NCBI GenBank assembly: GCA_964629475.1
Contig: CAZVQW010000042.1
Span: forward strand, 1 to 8,142
Length of the DNA: 8,142 nucleotides
Reading direction: 5' to 3'
Source of the DNA: SMWD01 sp964629475
GTDB taxonomy: Bacteria > Pseudomonadota > Gammaproteobacteria > Steroidobacterales > GCA-2729495
Of this stretch, positions 6,443 through 8,142 are shown in pieces; positions within the stretch are counted from its first letter, which is position 1; the number at the start of each line of letters is the position of its first letter. The position numbers and the translations under genes were made by a program. The notes beneath the pieces were generated by a model, which was not told where the DNA came from, did no database searches, and saw only the letters and a list, made by a program, of their open reading frames with translations.

Positions 6443-6511
6443 ATGCTGGCCTATCTTTACGCTACCCGTTGGCCCCGGCCGATATTCATACGGAATCGAG
6501 TCCATGACTGA
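6443..6511 (+). CDS. 22-codon upstream ORF (leader peptide candidate)
   Basis: An ATG directly after GGAGG opens a 22-codon frame (begins MLAYLYATRW, ends RNRVHD) with TGA at 6509-6511. The next gene starts at ATG 6504 in another frame, so the two overlap by eight bases (6504-6511), a classic arrangement for translational coupling. The peptide has no recognised domain, and it has no run of a single amino acid typical of attenuators. An alternative is that the short frame is accidental and the large gene uses the TTG at 6429. That would place 25 non-hydrophobic residues before the signal peptide, which I consider less likely. Confidence 0.4.
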   Translation: MLAYLYATRWPRPIFIRNRVHD

Positions 6512-7412
6512 TCTATGCCCTCCTCTACACTCTCCTCTTTGCGGTCGCTTGGCACCGGCCGTGACACTGCTGACTTTTCTGCTGTTTGCGACCGGTGTGT
6601 TCGCCACGGAAGCGCCCGCGCCGGGCGCGGATAGCGTGCAGGCCTGGCGCCGCATCCAGTGTTCCGTGGAGGATGGCCAGCCGGTCGTCTGGGGCTGGAC
6701 CGGGCGCGCCTACAGCCGCGTACCCGGTGAAGCGGATCGGCTGTTATTCACCGTCGACGGCATGAACATCCGCCAGTGCGGCACCGTCAACGATCCGGAC
6801 AAGGGTGCCGGCTTCAAGCTGGTCAGCAGGGAAATTCTGCTGTACCGCGACCCGAATACGGGTGAAGTGCTGGATCAATGGGAGAATCCGTGGACCGGCA
6901 AGACGGTCCGCGTGCTGCACGTTGCGAACGATCCGGTCAACCAACCGCCGGTTTTCTCGACAGGCCGCGGCGGTCAGCCATTCACACTGCCATTTCAGAT
7001 CAGCAGTGACCAATGGTGGCTGACGATAACGTTCCCTCTTTTCTATGACGATCCGCTCGGCGGCGAGTACCAGCAATATGTCGGCGGGAAATACCATGCG
7101 ACCGAGATGTTCAATTTCATGGGCGACACGACCGACCTGGCCGCGAATGCCGGCGACACGACCAATATCCGCATCGGCTGGGTACGAATCTCCGGCTGGC
7201 TGCCATGGATGGAAATGAGTGGCCGCGCCGGCCAGGTTTATTTTCATACGGCCGGACGCAAGCTCGAGAGTTTCGATGATCTGCCGGACATCATGAAGGA
7301 TGAGATCGCGGCAAACTATCCGGGCTACAATGCACCGCCGCCTCTCGATGACCGGCGGCCGAATGAAACGAGCTGGACATACTTCAAGAAAGTGATAGGC
7401 GCTGAGAAATGA
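6504..7412 (+). CDS. DUF1838-like secreted protein
   Basis: Predicted exported protein of 302 residues. A signal peptide occupies about 1-34: hydrophobic core LAPAVTLLTFLLFATGVFA with a likely signal peptidase I cut after Ala34. The mature part carries blocks I associate with the DUF1838 family: VEDGQPVVWGWTGRAYSRVPGE (55-76), LFTVDGMNIRQC (81-92), LLYRDPNTGEVLDQWENPWTG (112-132), VRVLHVANDPVNQPP (135-149), and an aromatic-rich region with GWVRISGWLPWMEMSGRAGQVYFHTAG (225-251). The C-terminus is YFKKVIGAEK. The family is uncharacterised and no catalytic motif stands out. The mature region has only two cysteines (53 and 92), so a disulfide is possible. I prefer the start at ATG 6504 because it gives a proper signal peptide. 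The frame stays open back to TTG 6429. The start overlaps the upstream ORF, which suggests translational coupling. The family name is from memory of sequence pattern. Confidence 0.75.
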   Translation: MTDLCPPLHSPLCGRLAPAVTLLTFLLFATGVFATEAPAPGADSVQAWRRIQCSVEDGQPVVWGWTGRAYSRVPGEADRLLFTVDGMNIRQCGTVNDPDKGAGFKLVSREILLYRDPNTGEVLDQWENPWTGKTVRVLHVANDPVNQPPVFSTGRGGQPFTLPFQISSDQWWLTITFPLFYDDPLGGEYQQYVGGKYHATEMFNFMGDTTDLAANAGDTTNIRIGWVRISGWLPWMEMSGRAGQVYFHTAGRKLESFDDLPDIMKDEIAANYPGYNAPPPLDDRRPNETSWTYFKKVIGAEK

Positions 7413-7664
7413 CGTGACGATGCGCAAGAATTAACCTTAAACCCTGACCCAAACCTGACAAATCATGCTTAAGTGCTTGATCTGATTGCTTGTTAATGTT
7501 TCTTATTTGCAACGTTTTGACATTTTTCATATACCGTGTAGTGTAAGCGATACGCCCTGACCGATGACGCAACACCGCAAAGGGCACATATAACAACTTA
7601 ATGAAGCAAACTCGTCCGTACGGGAATAGTAAGTTCCGTGTTGCGGACACAAGGGGAGATTGCA
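7413..7664 (+). other. Intergenic region with AT-rich promoter-like segment
   Basis: These 252 bp separate the DUF1838-like gene from the final gene. The left part has an imperfect direct repeat, AAACCCTGAC (7439-7448) and AAACCTGAC (7451-7459). It also has three copies of TGCTT between about 7467 and 7495. The middle is AT-rich. The right part, probably 5' leader, contains GTCCG (7614-7618) and CGGAC (7644-7648), a possible 5-bp stem ahead of the ribosome binding site, and the palindrome CCGTACGG (7616-7623). No intrinsic terminator is visible. Confidence 0.4.
7517..7544 (+). promoter_or_regulatory. Candidate promoter for the final secreted protein gene
   Basis: A perfect -35 hexamer TTGACA (7517-7522) follows an AT-rich stretch resembling an UP element. 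At 16 bp spacing the -10 candidate TAGTGT (7539-7544) matches only 3/6, so the promoter is either weak or needs an activator. The predicted leader is about 110 nt. No sigma54-type GG/GC pair was seen nearby. Confidence 0.4.
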
Positions 7665-7667
7665 GTG
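7651..7667 (+). promoter_or_regulatory. Ribosome binding site deciding a GTG start
   Basis: AAGGGGAG (7651-7658) lies six nt before GTG 7665-7667. An earlier in-frame GTG at 7638 has no such site and would place nine polar residues before the signal peptide, so translation most likely starts at 7665. Confidence 0.6.
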
Positions 7668-8102
7668 AGAAGGGTTCTTCTTTGGTCTGTCGGTGCGCTT
7701 GCCGCACTGTTGGTCATATCTGGCGCGCAAGCGGCAATCGTCACGTTGCCTGGAGACGATGTGGAGTTCACGTTCGATGATTCGACGGCTTTCGGTAGCG
7801 GCCTCGTCATCGGTAACAGCATTTTCTTCCTTCCCACGACCTTCAAGGCGGAATCAACCGACGGCTCCCCCGCCACTGATACGATGAACGTCACGCTGAA
7901 CGTCACGGTCGAGGCCACAACTGCCGGCTACGAGATGACAGATTTCATGATGGCCGAGGAAGGCGACTACAAGTTGATCGGCAGCGGCTCATCGGTGAGC
8001 GCAAACGGACAATTCAGAATCACAAGCAGTACCACACTTTGCGGTTTCTTTACGTGCAGGGACGATATGATTTTCGATGCGGGCCCGCTAACGAGTCTGT
8101 AG
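7665..8102 (+). CDS. Small secreted protein resembling N-terminal part of PEP-CTERM proteins
   Basis: Predicted exported protein of 145 residues with a clear signal peptide: RR, then the core VLLWSVGALAALLVISG and a cut after AQA (residue 23). The mature part is rich in Ser, Thr, Asp and Gly and is probably beta-rich. Segments such as VEFTFDDSTAFGSGLVIGNSIFFLPTTFKAES (33-64), MNVTLNVTVEATTAGYEMTDFMMAEEGDY (74-102) and SVSANGQFRI (110-119) resemble the opening domain of exopolysaccharide-associated PEP-CTERM proteins. Those are usually longer and end with a PEP motif, a membrane helix and basic residues. Here the frame stops at TAG 8100-8102 with none of these, after a segment with two cysteines (126 and 131). 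Either this is a short secreted variant or the gene is broken near 8100; the window ends 40 bases later so this cannot be resolved. No enzymatic motif is visible. Confidence 0.65.
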   Translation: MRRVLLWSVGALAALLVISGAQAAIVTLPGDDVEFTFDDSTAFGSGLVIGNSIFFLPTTFKAESTDGSPATDTMNVTLNVTVEATTAGYEMTDFMMAEEGDYKLIGSGSSVSANGQFRITSSTTLCGFFTCRDDMIFDAGPLTSL

Positions 8103-8142
8103 AAAAAGTATCTGCTGAGATTTCTGCATGATGATTCTCAAA
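8103..8142 (+). other. Window end after the secreted protein gene
   Basis: Forty bases follow the stop. In the reading frame of the gene they would continue KKYLLRFLHDD, unlike the mature protein. Another frame stays open for about 13 codons across the stop (ESVEKVSAEISA, then TGA). No terminator or sorting signal is visible. Confidence 0.4.

Noticed and set aside
6744..7427. Open frame of 227 codons on the minus strand opposite the DUF1838-like gene
   Set aside because: Antisense to a gene with a good signal peptide and family blocks; no recognisable domain of its own.
7439..7459. Imperfect direct repeat AAACCCTGAC/AAACCTGAC considered as an iteron or a CRISPR-like unit
   Set aside because: Only two short imperfect copies 12 bp apart with no further units, so neither an iteron array nor a CRISPR can be supported.

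Overview
The window looks like ordinary chromosome from a moderately GC-rich Proteobacterium, most likely an uncultured Gammaproteobacterium. The evidence is a full-length YgiQ-type radical SAM protein, a TfpX/TfpZ-type pilin accessory protein, a DUF1838-type secreted protein and a secreted protein resembling those of PEP-CTERM organisms. There is no transposase, integrase, tRNA, rRNA, CRISPR array or phage gene, and no defence-type cluster. The assignment to Gammaproteobacteria rests on family distribution and is an inference. The first ~70 bases are long G and C runs and are probably a poor contig end.

Left half (about 92-4842): three genes on the minus strand. Read in transcription order they are an FMN-type split-barrel protein (pyridoxamine 5'-phosphate oxidase family), then ygiQ 68 bp downstream, probably in the same operon, then after a ~520 bp non-coding stretch an FAD-dependent oxidoreductase of the VAO/sugar-lactone oxidase type. 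The non-coding stretch carries several inverted repeats that could be operators or RNA hairpins for the oxidoreductase gene. The theme is redox cofactor enzymes (FMN, FeS/SAM, FAD), but nothing ties them to one pathway.

Right half (about 5056-8102): cell-envelope and export genes. A three-helix TfpX/TfpZ-like inner-membrane protein (plus strand) converges on a small LEA2/WHy-domain lipoprotein (minus strand). The lipoprotein diverges from a DUF1838-type secreted protein (plus strand). The shared region between those two contains a perfect 8-bp inverted repeat with half-sites centred 21 bp apart. It also contains a short upstream ORF with a strong ribosome binding site whose stop overlaps the DUF1838 start, suggesting translational coupling. 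The last gene encodes a small secreted protein that resembles the front part of PEP-CTERM proteins but stops before any sorting domain.

I did not find a convincing undescribed multi-gene system. The most worthwhile leads are the upstream ORF and operator-like repeat at 6372-6511, the apparently shortened PEP-CTERM-like protein, the missing flavinylation histidine in the FAD enzyme, and the TfpX/TfpZ homologue with no pilin gene beside it.
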